From: CAYVFC01 sp964450715
GTDB taxonomy: Bacteria > Myxococcota_A > Polyangia > Polyangiales > JAFGIB01
Reading direction: 5' to 3'
DNA length: 35,759 nucleotides
Assembly (NCBI GenBank): GCA_964450715.1
Contig: CAYVFC010000083.1
Location: 1-35,759 of the forward strand
Both the position numbers and the translations under genes were made by a program. Below, one piece after another: positions 26,701-34,898 of the stretch. Positions within the stretch are counted from its first letter, which is position 1; each line of letters begins with the position of its first letter. The notes below the pieces were generated by a model. The model saw nothing but the letters and a program-made list of their open reading frames with translations. It was not told the origin of the DNA and made no database searches.

Positions 26701-29700
26701 CCGTTGATGGCGATCTGTTTGTTACCGGCGCCCGGGACGGATATACAGAATTGACCGGTAGTCGGGTCCGGGCTGAAGGTGCCGCTGTTGGTGAACGAGG
26801 ACGCGTTTACGCGGATGATCCCGTATCCACCACCACCGCCGCCGCCGCCCGCGCCGTTGTTGAAGAATCCCCCGGTACCGTTGCTGCCCGAGGTCGCGGG
26901 ACCATCGAGCGCGCCGCCCCAACCGCCGTCGCCACCGTCCGGCTCTCCGCCGGCACCGCGACAGGCGCGGGTGGTATCGGTCGTACCGGCGCAGCCCGGG
27001 TTGCCGTTAGCCGAGCCGGTATCGTTGCCCTCGGCGCCGCCGCCGCCATTGGCGGTCACAAAGGCGCCCGAGCCGACGGTCACCGAGTATCCCTCCAGCA
27101 GAATGCCGCCGCCCGAGCCGCCGCCGCCGCCGCCGTCCTCGGCCGATCCGCCCGCCTGGCCGCCGCCGCCGCTCGCCGAAATGGTACTGCTGATGGAGAG
27201 GGCGCCCGCGGTCGAGATCTGCAGCGCGCCGCCGCCGCCGCCGCCCCAGCGGGTATCGGTCGCGCCCCGGCCGCCATAGCCGCCGCGGCCGCCCGGGCAA
27301 CCTCCCTGCAAGGGTACGAGGTCGGGATTGTCGATGGCAGCGCCCCCGGGCGGCTCGGTAGTGCAACCGGACTCGCCTTCCCCGCCGCCGCCGCCGCTAC
27401 TTCCGAAGCCGCCGCCGCCCGCTCCGCAGGCGCCGTCGTTATCGGTAGTGTCGTCATTGCCGTTCAGGTTGCTGCTGCAGGACGCGTGACCCGCACCCGG
27501 GCCGTCGGTGACGCCGCCGGCGCTGATGTCCACCTCGCCGCTGATGGTCGCGTCGCCGAACACGGCCAGGATCACCGGCTTGTCGCCCGTGATGTCCAGC
27601 GATCCGGTTATGGATAGACTCTTGAAAGTGAGGATCACCACGTCCAGGGCGGGAGCGGTGTCCACGGTCACGTTGGGCCAAGGCTGGCCGAGGCACCAGC
27701 CGCTGAAGTCGCTCGGATTGCTCGAGTCATAGCTGGCGTCGCAGCCCAGCGTTACCTCGGGGGCCGAGATCGGGCTCAGCGCATCCGGATCGAAGTTGCT
27801 CGGCGCATAGGCGAACACCGTCCAGCACCCCTCGTCGGTTTCGCCGTCGCAATCGTTGTCCTTGCCGTCCCCGCACACCTCTTCCGCGCCGCTGTTCACG
27901 GTCGGATCGAGCGGCCCGCAATCGGCGCCGTCCGGGTAGCCGTCATCATCGTCGTCCGGGTCGCAGGCGTCGCCCTGGCCATCGGTATCGGTGTCGGTCT
28001 GGTCGGTATTGGCGTCGCCCGGGCAGTTGTCGCAGGCATCGCCGATATCGTCGCCGTCGCCGTCAGCCTGACCGCCGTTGGCATGGTAGGGGCAGTTGTC
28101 GCAGGGGTTGCCGACGGTATCCGAGTCGCCATCGGCCTGGTCGGTGTTGAAATCGGTCGGGCAGTTGTCGCAGGCATCGCCCACGGCATCGCCGTCCCCG
28201 TCCGCCTGGTCTTCGTTGTTTGTACCGGGGCAGTTGTCACAGGCGTCGCCGAGGGTATCCTCGTCGCCGTTGACCTGGTCCTGGTTGGATACCGAGGAGC
28301 AATTGTCGCAGGCATCGCCCACGCTATCGCCATCGCCGTCCGCCTGGCTCTCGTTATCGATACCCGGACAGTTGTCGCAGGCGTCGCCCACGCTATCGCC
28401 GTCCCCGTCAGCCTGGCTCTCGTTATAGGTACCAGGGCAGTTGTCGCAGACGTCGCCCACGCTATCGCTGTCCGCGTCGTCCTGGCCGGCGTTGCTGTCG
28501 GCCGGGCAGTTGTCGCAGGCATCGCCAATACTGTCGCCGTCGCTGTTAGCCTGGTTTTCGTTATCCGTCGTGGGGCAGTTGTCGCAGGCATTGCCCAGCG
28601 AGTCGCCGTCGCTGTTCTCCTGACCCTGGTTGGTATCGACCGGGCAGTTGTCGCAGGCGTCGCCGAAGCCATCGCCGTCCCCGTCAGCCTGGTTCTGGTT
28701 GCTCGTCGACGGACAGTTGTCGCAGGCATCCCCGACGTCATCGCCGTCGCCGTCACCCTGGCTCTCGTTATCGATACCGGGGCAGTTGTCGCAGGCGTCG
28801 CCCACGCTATCGCCATCGCCGTCCGCCTGGCTCTCGTTATCGATACCGGGACAGTTGTCGCAGGCGTCGCCCACGCTATCGCCGTCCCCGTCAGCCTGGT
28901 TCTGGTTGCTCGCCGACGGACAATTGTCGCAGGCATCCCCGATATTATCGGCGTCCCCGTCGGTCTGATCCTGGTTGTTGGCCGTGGGGCAGTTGTCGCA
29001 GGCGTCGCCCAGCGTATCGACGTCGCTGTTGGTCTGGTTTTCATTGCTCACCGCCGGGCAGTTGTCGCAAGCGTCGCCCACCGAATCGACGTCCCCGTCT
29101 GCCTGATTCCCGTTGGCAACAAGCGGGCAGTTGTCACAGGCATCGCCCACGAAATCTCCGTCGCCGTCGCTCTGGCTCTGGTTGGTGGTACCCGGACAGT
29201 TGTCGCAGGCATCGCCCCAAAAATCTCCGTCGCCGTTGGCCTGGTCCGGGTTGCTGATCGAGGGGCAGTTGTCGCAGGCATCGCCCCAAAAATCTCCGTC
29301 GCCGTTGGCCTGATCCTGGTTGTCGTCCGCAGGGCAGTTGTCGCAGGCATCGCCCCAAAAATCTAGGTCGCCGTTTAGCTGCCCCGGATTGACTGTAAGC
29401 GGGCAATTGTCCTCGCCGTCGATGACGGTGTCGTCGTCATCGTCGTCGTCGCACAGGTTGCCCTGACCGTCGCTATCGGTGTCGGTCTGCTCCGCGTTGG
29501 GGATTAATGGGCAGTTGTCCGCCCCGTCCGCGATACCGTCGTCGTCGTCGTCCCCGTCGCAGGCATCGCCCTGGCCGTCGTTGTCCGTGTCGAGCTGGCT
29601 CTCGTTGTTAACGGTCGGGCAGTTGTCACAGGCGTCGCCCCGTGAATCACTGTCGCTGTTCTGCTGCCCGGGGTTGTCCAGCGAAACGCAGTTGTCGCAG

Positions 29701-32700
29701 GCGTCGCCGTAGGAATCGCCGTCGCTGTTCTGCTGTCCGGGGTTGTCCAGCGAAACGCAGTTGTCGCAGGCGTCGCCGTGGGCGTCGTTGTCGCTGTTGG
29801 TTTGGTCCTGGTTGTCGGCCGTGGGGCAATTGTCGCAGGCATCGCCCAGCTCGTCGCCGTCGTTGTTTTCCTGACCGGGGTTGGGAACGACCGGGCAGTT
29901 GTCGGCGCCGTCGGTCACGCCGTCGCCGTCCTCGTCGTTGTCACAGGCGTCGCCTTTACCGTCGCTGTCCGCGTCCTGCTGGTCGGGATTGTAAACCAGC
30001 ACGCAGTTGTCCGCGCCGTCGGCCACGCCGTCGTCATCGTCATCGTCGTCGCAGGCGTTTCCGTAACCGTCGGTGTCGGAGTCGGTCTGAAGCGGGTTGT
30101 CGTCCTGAGGGCAGTTGTCGCAGAGGTCGCCCAGGGAATCGCTGTCGCCGTTTTCCTGCAGCGGGTTGCCGTGATCCGGGCAGTTGTCGCAGGCGTCGCC
30201 CGCGTTATCGCTGTCGCCGTCGTTCTGGTCCGGGTTGGTAACGGCGGGGCAGTTGTCGCAGGCGTCGCCCAGGGAATCGCCGTCGCTGTTGAGTTGATCG
30301 ACGTTCGGCGTTGCCGGGCAGTTGTCGCAGGCATCGCCCCTGCCATCGCTGTCCGCGTCCTCTTGGCCCTCGTTATCCGCGGTCGGGCAGTTGTCGCAGA
30401 CGTCGCCGATGTCGTCGCCGTCGCCGTTCTCCTGGCCCTGATTATCGACAGCCGGGCAGTTGTCACAGGCGTCGCCCCATCGATCGCCGTCGCTGTTCAC
30501 CTGGCCCTCGTTGTCGTCTATCGGGCAGTTGTCGCAGGCATCGCCCCATCGATCGCCGTCGCTGTTCACCTGGCCCTCGTTGTCGTCTATCGGGCAGTTG
30601 TCACAGGCATCGCCCAGCGCATCGCCGTCGTTGTTCTCCTGAGCCGGGTTGGCCCTATACGGGCAGTTGTCGCAGGCGTCGCCCAGCGGGTCGCTGTCGC
30701 TATTCTGCTGGCCCTGGTTGCCGTCGTCCGGGCAGTTGTCGCAGACATCGCCCACCGTATCCCCGTCGGTGTCGCTCTGGTCCTGGTTAGGCTGGGAGGG
30801 ACAGTTGTCGCAGACGTCTCCCCTGAAGTCGGCGTCGGTGTCGCTCTGGTCGTCGTTGTCCGCGCTAGGGCAGTTGTCGCAGGCGTCGCCCAGCGCGTCG
30901 CCGTCGACGTTCGCCTGGCTCTGGTTGGTGACGCCGGGGCAGTTGTCGCAGGCGTCGCCCTGCGGGTCTCCGTCGCCGTTCTCCTGACCCGGGTTAGTGA
31001 CCTCGGGGCAGTTGTCGCAGGCATCGCCCAACTCGTCGCCGTCACTGTTCGCCTGGCCCTCGTTGTCGTCTACCGGGCAGTTGTCGCAGAGGTCCCCGAA
31101 CGAGTCGTTGTCGTTGTTCTCCTGCGCCGGGTTGTACTGCAGCGGGCAGTTGTCGCAGGCGTCGCCCTGCGGGTCTCCGTCGCCGTTCTCCTGGCCCGGG
31201 TTGGTCACCGCCGGACAGTTGTCGCAGGCATCGCCCAGCTCGTCGCCGTCACTGTTCGTCTGCCCGCCGTTGAAAACCAGCGGGCAGTTGTCGGCCGCGT
31301 CGTCGACGCCGTCTCCGTCGTCATCCGGGTCGCAGGCGTCGCCCGTTCCGTCGTTATCCGTATCCACCTGGTCCGGGTTGGGAACCAGGGCGCAGTTGTC
31401 CTCTGTATCCGGCACCAGGTCCGCGTCGTCGTCCTCGTCGCAGGCGTCCCCGGCTCCGTCCAGATCGAAATCGAGCTGGTCGTCGTTGGCGTGGTCCGGG
31501 CAGTTGTCGCAGAGGTCGCCCCACAGGTCATCGTCCCCGTTCCCCTGATCCGGATTATCGGTCAACGGGCAGTTGTCGCAGCCATCGCCCCACGAATCGC
31601 CGTCGCCGTTGTCCTGGTCGGGATTGAAGACCAGGGGACAGTTGTCCGCTCCGTCCAGGATCGCGTCATCATCGTCGTCCTCGTCGCAGGCATCGCCCTG
31701 CCCGTCGCTGTCCGCGTCGGCCTGGTCCGGGTTGGCCACGTAGATGCAGTTGTCCGCGGGGTCGGCCACGCCGTCGCCGTCCCAGTCGTTGTCGCAGGCG
31801 TCCCCGTCCCCGTCCGAGTCGGAATCGACCTGGTCGGGATTGAAGACCAGTGGGCAGTTGTCCGCATCGTCCGAGAGGCCGTCGCCGTCGTCATCGTCGT
31901 CGCAGGCGTCGCCCCACCCGTCGCGGTCCGTGTCGGTCTGGTTGGGATTGGCGTGCAGCGGGCAGTTGTCGATCGCGTCCGCGAAACCGTCGTCGTCGAT
32001 GTCGACGTCGCAGGCGTTGCCCGTCCCGTCCGTGTCGGTGTCGGTCTGGTCCGGATTGTAGGCCAGCGGGCAGTTGTCCGCGATGTCGGGCACGCCGTCG
32101 CCGTCCTGGTCGCCGTCGCAGTCGTCGCCCAGGCCGTCGGTGTCCCCGTCGGCCTGGTCGGCATTGTGGACCAGCGGGCAGTTGTCAGCGCCGTCCGTTA
32201 CGCCGTCGTCGTCGTCGTCGTCGTCACACGCATCGCCCTGCCCATCGCCATCGGTATCGATCTGACTCGGATTGGCAAAAAGCGGGCAGGTGTCCAGCCG
32301 GTCCTCCACGTCGTCGCCGTCGTCGTCGTCGTCGCAGGCGTCGCCCAGGCCGTCCAGGTCGAGGTCCTCCTGGTACAGGTTAGCGTTCAACGGGCAGTTG
32401 TCGGCGCCATCCAAGATTCCGTCGCCGTCGTCATCCTCGTCGCAGACGTCCCCTTCGCCGTCGAGGTCGGTGTCGGCCTGGTCCAGGTTTCGCTGCAGTA
32501 CGCAGTTATCCGCTGTATCCAGGATCCCGTCTCCGTCGTCGTCGCCGTCCACGCAGTCAGCGCTCCCGTCGCTGTCGCTGTCGTCGAACCGCTCGTCCGT
32601 GGTACCGTCGCAGTTGTTGTCCAGTCCGTCGCAGAGCTCGGGCATCATCTCCCGCACCACGGCATCGCAGACCAGATCTCCGGTCGGATCGGCCGGATCG

Positions 32701-33116
32701 CAGACGAGCTCGCCCGCGCTCCGGCACTCGCCCGTGCCCGCGAAGCACCGCTGCCCCTTGTCTTGCCACCGCTCGCCCTCGTCGATCTGTCCGTTGCAGT
32801 CGTTGTCCTCGTCGTCGCAGATCTCGGGGCAGAGCAGGGGGCACGACGGGTCGCTTCCCGGCTCGCAGTCGCCGGCGTCCAGCCCGCTGTCGATGGGACC
32901 GGTGCCTCCCATGCCCCCGGTTCCGGCCGCGCCGCCCCCGGACCCGGCGCCGCCGCCGGCGCTACCGGCGTCTTCTTCGATCTCCTCCACCAGACCGGGA
33001 TCGTAAACGCTGCAAGACCAGACGAGCGCCGACAGCGCCAGCGCCAGCAGGCACGTCCCGCTACCGGTCATGCGCAGCAAGGATGACCCCATGTTTTGAT
33101 CATAGTGCGCCCGCAC
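23757..33116 (-). CDS. Giant surface lipoprotein: MopE motifs, about 58 TSP3 repeats, Gly-rich region, DUF2341/LamG domains
   Basis: This is a 3119-residue exported protein. The GTG at 33116 is chosen because GGAGGTGA lies seven bases before it; in-frame ATGs at 33164 and 33092 lack such a site. The signal ends in LVWSC (Cys35), an atypical lipobox, followed by a Gly/Ala spacer. Two MopE-like Cys/Asp motifs (ICDDEDNDCNGQIDEG, about 100-115; LCDGLDNNCDGTTDE, about 160-173) precede about 58 calcium-binding TSP3 repeats (about 185-1725), then a third MopE motif (about 1750). A region with a poly-Gly section (about 1875-2100) is followed by repeated DUF2341 domains and at least two LamG-type lectin folds to the end. 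The protein should form a long calcium-stiffened stalk bearing C-terminal binding domains, probably for adhesion or glycan contact. It appears monocistronic. Confidence 0.9.
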   Translation of the reverse strand: MRAHYDQNMGSSLLRMTGSGTCLLALALSALVWSCSVYDPGLVEEIEEDAGSAGGGAGSGGGAAGTGGMGGTGPIDSGLDAGDCEPGSDPSCPLLCPEICDDEDNDCNGQIDEGERWQDKGQRCFAGTGECRSAGELVCDPADPTGDLVCDAVVREMMPELCDGLDNNCDGTTDERFDDSDSDGSADCVDGDDDGDGILDTADNCVLQRNLDQADTDLDGEGDVCDEDDDGDGILDGADNCPLNANLYQEDLDLDGLGDACDDDDDGDDVEDRLDTCPLFANPSQIDTDGDGQGDACDDDDDDDGVTDGADNCPLVHNADQADGDTDGLGDDCDGDQDGDGVPDIADNCPLAYNPDQTDTDTDGTGNACDVDIDDDGFADAIDNCPLHANPNQTDTDRDGWGDACDDDDDGDGLSDDADNCPLVFNPDQVDSDSDGDGDACDNDWDGDGVADPADNCIYVANPDQADADSDGQGDACDEDDDDDAILDGADNCPLVFNPDQDNGDGDSWGDGCDNCPLTDNPDQGNGDDDLWGDLCDNCPDHANDDQLDFDLDGAGDACDEDDDADLVPDTEDNCALVPNPDQVDTDNDGTGDACDPDDDGDGVDDAADNCPLVFNGGQTNSDGDELGDACDNCPAVTNPGQENGDGDPQGDACDNCPLQYNPAQENNDNDSFGDLCDNCPVDDNEGQANSDGDELGDACDNCPEVTNPGQENGDGDPQGDACDNCPGVTNQSQANVDGDALGDACDNCPSADNDDQSDTDADFRGDVCDNCPSQPNQDQSDTDGDTVGDVCDNCPDDGNQGQQNSDSDPLGDACDNCPYRANPAQENNDGDALGDACDNCPIDDNEGQVNSDGDRWGDACDNCPIDDNEGQVNSDGDRWGDACDNCPAVDNQGQENGDGDDIGDVCDNCPTADNEGQEDADSDGRGDACDNCPATPNVDQLNSDGDSLGDACDNCPAVTNPDQNDGDSDNAGDACDNCPDHGNPLQENGDSDSLGDLCDNCPQDDNPLQTDSDTDGYGNACDDDDDDDGVADGADNCVLVYNPDQQDADSDGKGDACDNDEDGDGVTDGADNCPVVPNPGQENNDGDELGDACDNCPTADNQDQTNSDNDAHGDACDNCVSLDNPGQQNSDGDSYGDACDNCVSLDNPGQQNSDSDSRGDACDNCPTVNNESQLDTDNDGQGDACDGDDDDDGIADGADNCPLIPNAEQTDTDSDGQGNLCDDDDDDDTVIDGEDNCPLTVNPGQLNGDLDFWGDACDNCPADDNQDQANGDGDFWGDACDNCPSISNPDQANGDGDFWGDACDNCPGTTNQSQSDGDGDFVGDACDNCPLVANGNQADGDVDSVGDACDNCPAVSNENQTNSDVDTLGDACDNCPTANNQDQTDGDADNIGDACDNCPSASNQNQADGDGDSVGDACDNCPGIDNESQADGDGDSVGDACDNCPGIDNESQGDGDGDDVGDACDNCPSTSNQNQADGDGDGFGDACDNCPVDTNQGQENSDGDSLGNACDNCPTTDNENQANSDGDSIGDACDNCPADSNAGQDDADSDSVGDVCDNCPGTYNESQADGDGDSVGDACDNCPGIDNESQADGDGDSVGDACDNCSSVSNQDQVNGDEDTLGDACDNCPGTNNEDQADGDGDAVGDACDNCPTDFNTDQADGDSDTVGNPCDNCPYHANGGQADGDGDDIGDACDNCPGDANTDQTDTDTDGQGDACDPDDDDDGYPDGADCGPLDPTVNSGAEEVCGDGKDNDCDGETDEGCWTVFAYAPSNFDPDALSPISAPEVTLGCDASYDSSNPSDFSGWCLGQPWPNVTVDTAPALDVVILTFKSLSITGSLDITGDKPVILAVFGDATISGEVDISAGGVTDGPGAGHASCSSNLNGNDDTTDNDGACGAGGGGFGSSGGGGGEGESGCTTEPPGGAAIDNPDLVPLQGGCPGGRGGYGGRGATDTRWGGGGGGALQISTAGALSISSTISASGGGGQAGGSAEDGGGGGGSGGGILLEGYSVTVGSGAFVTANGGGGAEGNDTGSANGNPGCAGTTDTTRACRGAGGEPDGGDGGWGGALDGPATSGSNGTGGFFNNGAGGGGGGGGYGIIRVNASSFTNSGTFSPDPTTGQFCISVPGAGNKQIAINGSLVDEDLSDFPVLVNLGSECDLAAARADGRDIYFTAANGSTQLDAEIEQWQQLTGSLTAWVKLPTIAGTGNRKPYTVNAAIGGIGYNQDINVNNGGSALTDYQVKLTIGNNAAYPTFWANAAANGDDIRIIDDDGVSELSYWIEKWTVDTEAVIWIKVPSLPAGAKTITLNYGGGGAAQSDIGATMIFGDDFSGVSIDDSIWSNPASATCFSLDGSGYLVESCNTASAAGRLQSVADLTGAYVLESVYKVDDDRNCSSSACYGASTAGTRYSASKHFCIMPRSNSTNSTRTFTLQDGTWWDTSTSDSEGSYYHATVTFTGSQIGASVVRESDGAAHWTKSNSAYSISSPEKVTLGWRCNDIDVANAGSMDYRWDHIFVRKYAATVPTASTSDASATAGGATLTDFPLLFQVTGDSDLVDDTAHDRDLYFTDSNGALLSFEVESYTRASGNLAAWVKVPSLFDGAVIYMNYGDGTDHWNAASGRNPTDVWSSSYRGVWHLNQNLEDSTSNDYDGANSGSTDVAGKFANGRSFDGSSNYVSLPAATAGGLSAFTVGLWVKTTESGAGASFWDHPALFGIDAAGGGTEDLAISSNAGKAAYYTGLNTDNADRYYQEGTSINDGGWHQVVLSCDGTDVRFYVDSTLLDTRDGGGEVLRGDLSFYLGALNFANTPSYHHQGQIDELRISGTDRSAEWVKAEYDNQSDPGSFLTEGSEQVGVGNTYFYLYYGDGADHWNATNGYNPTGVWSNGFSAVYHMDSAAHGVDVVSEEDATANNIDLSPFSLFGTISPPVGDEGGQIGRSFRYTQSATAADNSCLTAATHSAVNMDDDATFQAWIKLDTQVGSYNEAIVAHRGGSNSNYQWYFYDADRRHRIWDSTEHTWTTALDPSQGVWMHAAIAEEGDPGGKAKLYMNGVYQQDTVGDVDLNSSGTGGEFSVGCALAWQASINGWLDEVRVSTVKRSAAWIKAEYENQKTGSTFLSVE
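27940..32560 (-). repeat. 4.6-kb tandem repeat region encoding TSP3 units (69-bp period)
   Basis: Most units encode 23 residues (69 bp) with the anchor CDNCP, so the plus strand shows GGGCAGTTGTCGCAGGC at a 69-base period. Longer units with an extra acidic loop are concentrated at the N-terminal end, with a few in the middle. Adjacent exact copies occur near 30474-30611 and near 29640-29770, and a two-unit block is repeated about 200 bp apart (near 31026 and 31228). This shows recent unequal exchange. The repeat is coding, not a CRISPR. Confidence 0.9.
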
Positions 33117-33157
33117 CCTTCGTTCACCTCCCTCGATATAATAATTAAGGTCATCGG

Positions 33158-33185
33158 CGACCAAAAGGTAGCGCCCCGGTGCCAG
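33158..33185 (-). promoter_or_regulatory. Possible degenerate sigma54-type promoter with half enhancer motif
   Basis: Upstream of the giant lipoprotein gene, minus strand, TCTGGCACCGGGGCGCT resembles the -24/-12 promoter at 9809 but has 9 rather than 10 bases between GG and GC. The 12-mer CGACCAAAAGGT, identical to the core of the two enhancer elements, lies at 33158-33169, at the would-be start site rather than upstream. Both features are suggestive, and neither is in a standard configuration. Confidence 0.25.
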
Positions 33186-33296
33186 AAGCGCGGATCGACC
33201 CGGTCAAATCCTACTACAGTGTGGTCGGTTCACTGCCCCTGTATCCATACAGGCGACGTGTAGGCATCCGACCCGGTCCGTAGCATTATGCGGGCG

Positions 33297-33460
33297 TCAA
33301 TACGAGCGCGCCCGGCGGCGGCCGAGGTAGGCGTACAGTGCGCCGTGAGCCAACGCCTGCATCTCGAAGTAAGCGTTCAGGACTTGGGCAGCGCGGCGGC
33401 CAAGGCGCCCGAAAAAGCTCGGCGCCCAGCCGGGCCGGTGAGGATTTTACTCAGGTACAT
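33297..33460 (-). pseudogene. Small frameshifted open frame downstream of the membrane protein gene
   Basis: From ATG at 33460, five bases after the preceding stop, the frame reads MYLSKILTGPAGRRAFSGAL to ALPKS and stops. A -1 shift at that point continues for about 28 codons as VLNAYFEMQALAHGALYAYLG and onward, with good codon use, to a TGA at 33297. Together this would be a roughly 55-residue helical protein. No canonical slippery heptamer is visible, so a mutation or base error is more likely than programmed frameshifting. No family is recognised. The remainder of 33117-33465 shows only the promoter-like region above. Confidence 0.35.
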
Positions 33461-33465
33461 GCGGA

Positions 33466-33795
33466 TCAGTGCAGTGGACGGGGCGACTCGGGGGAGCGCT
33501 GCTCGTCGTCGAGCGGCATGGAGATCTCCTCCTCCTCGACGATGGGTTTTTCCACCAGGCTCAGAGTGACCGCGACCATGAGCTGCAGGGCGAGCAGCCC
33601 TGCCGCGATCCAGGTGATGTACGCGGTGATGCTCCCGGACGGAAAAGGGCTGAGCAGGGCGAGCGTCAAGACCGCCAGCAGCGTTCCGCCGAACAGTCCC
33701 CATGCGACCTGGGCCCCGGGACGTACCTGCCCGGTCACCGGCTCCCTGCTCCAACCCGAACTAGCCACGATCCGCTCCGGCTTTCCGTCGCTCAT
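33466..33795 (-). CDS. Small membrane protein with two transmembrane helices
   Basis: This is a 109-residue protein of no recognised family. GGGGGAAG precedes the ATG at 33795. Two hydrophobic helices (about 29-50, AWGLFGGTLLAVLTLALL, and about 57-80, AYITWIAAGLLALQLMVAV) are separated by a short Pro/Ser loop, with a polar N-terminus and an acidic C-terminal tail (PIVEEEEISMPLDDE). With both ends probably in the cytoplasm, it could be an accessory or assembly factor. It lies upstream of the giant lipoprotein gene on the same strand, but about 350 bp and a frameshifted small frame separate them, so co-transcription is uncertain. Confidence 0.7.
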   Translation of the reverse strand: MSDGKPERIVASSGWSREPVTGQVRPGAQVAWGLFGGTLLAVLTLALLSPFPSGSITAYITWIAAGLLALQLMVAVTLSLVEKPIVEEEEISMPLDDEQRSPESPRPLH

Positions 33796-33987
33796 CGTTC
33801 CGCTTCCCCCTGTGTCGATCGCGCCCCCTTCTACTGCGGTCAGTATGCACCCGAAAGGAACGGTTCACAATGGCCCGGCGCGGACCGGTGCCGCGCCGGG
33901 TCCGGTGGCGGAACCGGATCACGAAACGCCTTGTTTTATCGGTGCCGGCCGCTCGCCGGCTCGGAGTGCCGGCGCGACCTTTCACCG

Positions 33988-34668
33988 TCAACCGGCGTCG
34001 CAGGCCTGCGGCGTGGCCGGCAGCTCGATGAGCTGGCTGGTAGTGATGCACAGCGGACGCATCGAGGAGATGACCCCGCACTTGTTGTCCGGGGTGCAGC
34101 AGCCAGGAAGCGAGGTTCCTGTGCCGCCGGCGTCGGCGCCGAAGCCTCCGCCGGCGTAGTCCGGACAGCGCGTATCCGCCTCGGGCGGCGGCTGGCAGGC
34201 GACCTCGTTGTCAACGGTAGTGTCCCTGGCCCCGCACACCTCGGTTCCGCCCTGCGAGAAGCAACAGGCGTAGACGCAGCCGGCTCCGCCGAACATGCTC
34301 GACGACCCCGGATCCTCGCAAGTGTCGCCGCCGCACACGACCGGCTCGGTGGGAGCCGGCTCGGAGCACTCGGCGGCAAAGGGATTGAATCCGCCGTCCA
34401 GATTCCAGCCGCTGCCGCTCTCTCCCGAGGTGCCGCCGCTTCCGCCGCTGGTGCCGCTCTCTGCGGCCGTGCCGCCCGAGCCGCCGCTGCCCGCGGTCGA
34501 GGTGCCGCCATCGGCGCCGCCGCCTCCGGAGGTGCCGGAGCCGCCGCTGCCGGCCGTGTCGCCGTTGTTCGAGGTGTCGTCGTCATCGTCGCCGCAGGCG
34601 GACAACAGCAGGAGCGAGAGCGCTGCTATGGTTGCCGGGACGAGCCATAGTATCTTTTTCATCTGCAT
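33988..34668 (-). CDS. Cys-rich lipoprotein with Gly/Ser-rich linker
   Basis: This is a 226-residue exported protein. AGGAGAAAGG lies just before the ATG at 34668 (a second in-frame ATG follows two codons later). The signal peptide ends in a canonical lipobox LLSAC (Cys25), directly followed by an Asp run that may affect sorting. A Ser/Gly/Thr spacer covers about 33-82. The remaining 140 residues carry about 14 Cys (for example CGGDTCEDPG, CVYACCF, CCTPDNKCG), implying a disulphide-rich extracellular domain. The family is unrecognised. Its composition resembles the Cys-rich lipoprotein at 9997, but the Cys spacing differs, so homology is not claimed. Confidence 0.8.
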   Translation of the reverse strand: MQMKKILWLVPATIAALSLLLLSACGDDDDDTSNNGDTAGSGGSGTSGGGGADGGTSTAGSGGSGGTAAESGTSGGSGGTSGESGSGWNLDGGFNPFAAECSEPAPTEPVVCGGDTCEDPGSSSMFGGAGCVYACCFSQGGTEVCGARDTTVDNEVACQPPPEADTRCPDYAGGGFGADAGGTGTSLPGCCTPDNKCGVISSMRPLCITTSQLIELPATPQACDAG

Positions 34669-34771
34669 ATCCTTTCTCCTTGCGAATAATTCGATAGAAC
34701 AGGCGCGACAAAACCGCGCCGGCCGGGCCTAAGGACTCACCGCAAAATGACTCGATCAGATTTCGGAGCGC

Positions 34772-34898
34772 GACGGCCCCGGATGCAAGGCACCACGACG
34801 AGAAATACCGGGAGTGTTTTGCGGAGGAGCAACGTAGCAGCCGGGGCCGTCCCGCCCGTAAGGTGGACGATTTATTTCGAACGGCCTCCTAAGGCCGG
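34772..34898. repeat. Full copy of the dispersed intergenic element with GC-rich terminal inverted repeat
   Basis: An 11-bp perfect inverted repeat, GACGGCCCCGG at 34772-34782 and CCGGGGCCGTC at 34841-34851, flanks 58 bases containing GATGCAAGGC, GAGAAATACCGGGAG and GGAGGAGCAACGTAGCAG. The part from 34839 on recurs at 1-60. The element ends inside the stop region of the esterase gene (TAG at 34889). Similar GATGCAAGGC-type intergenic repeats are, as I recall, frequent in deltaproteobacteria. No open frame of note. Confidence 0.65.

Noticed and set aside
27940..32560. CRISPR or satellite array suggested by regular GGGCAGTTGTCGCAGGC spacing
   Set aside because: The period is a multiple of three and encodes TSP3 repeats in one continuous frame with signal peptide and flanking domains.
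28083..33086. Long plus-strand open frames opposite the TSP3 repeats, including one of over 1100 codons
   Set aside because: They mirror the 69-bp repeat of the coding strand, lack ribosome sites and have repetitive Val/Ala/Arg-rich composition. They are a by-product of GC-rich Asp/Gly codons.
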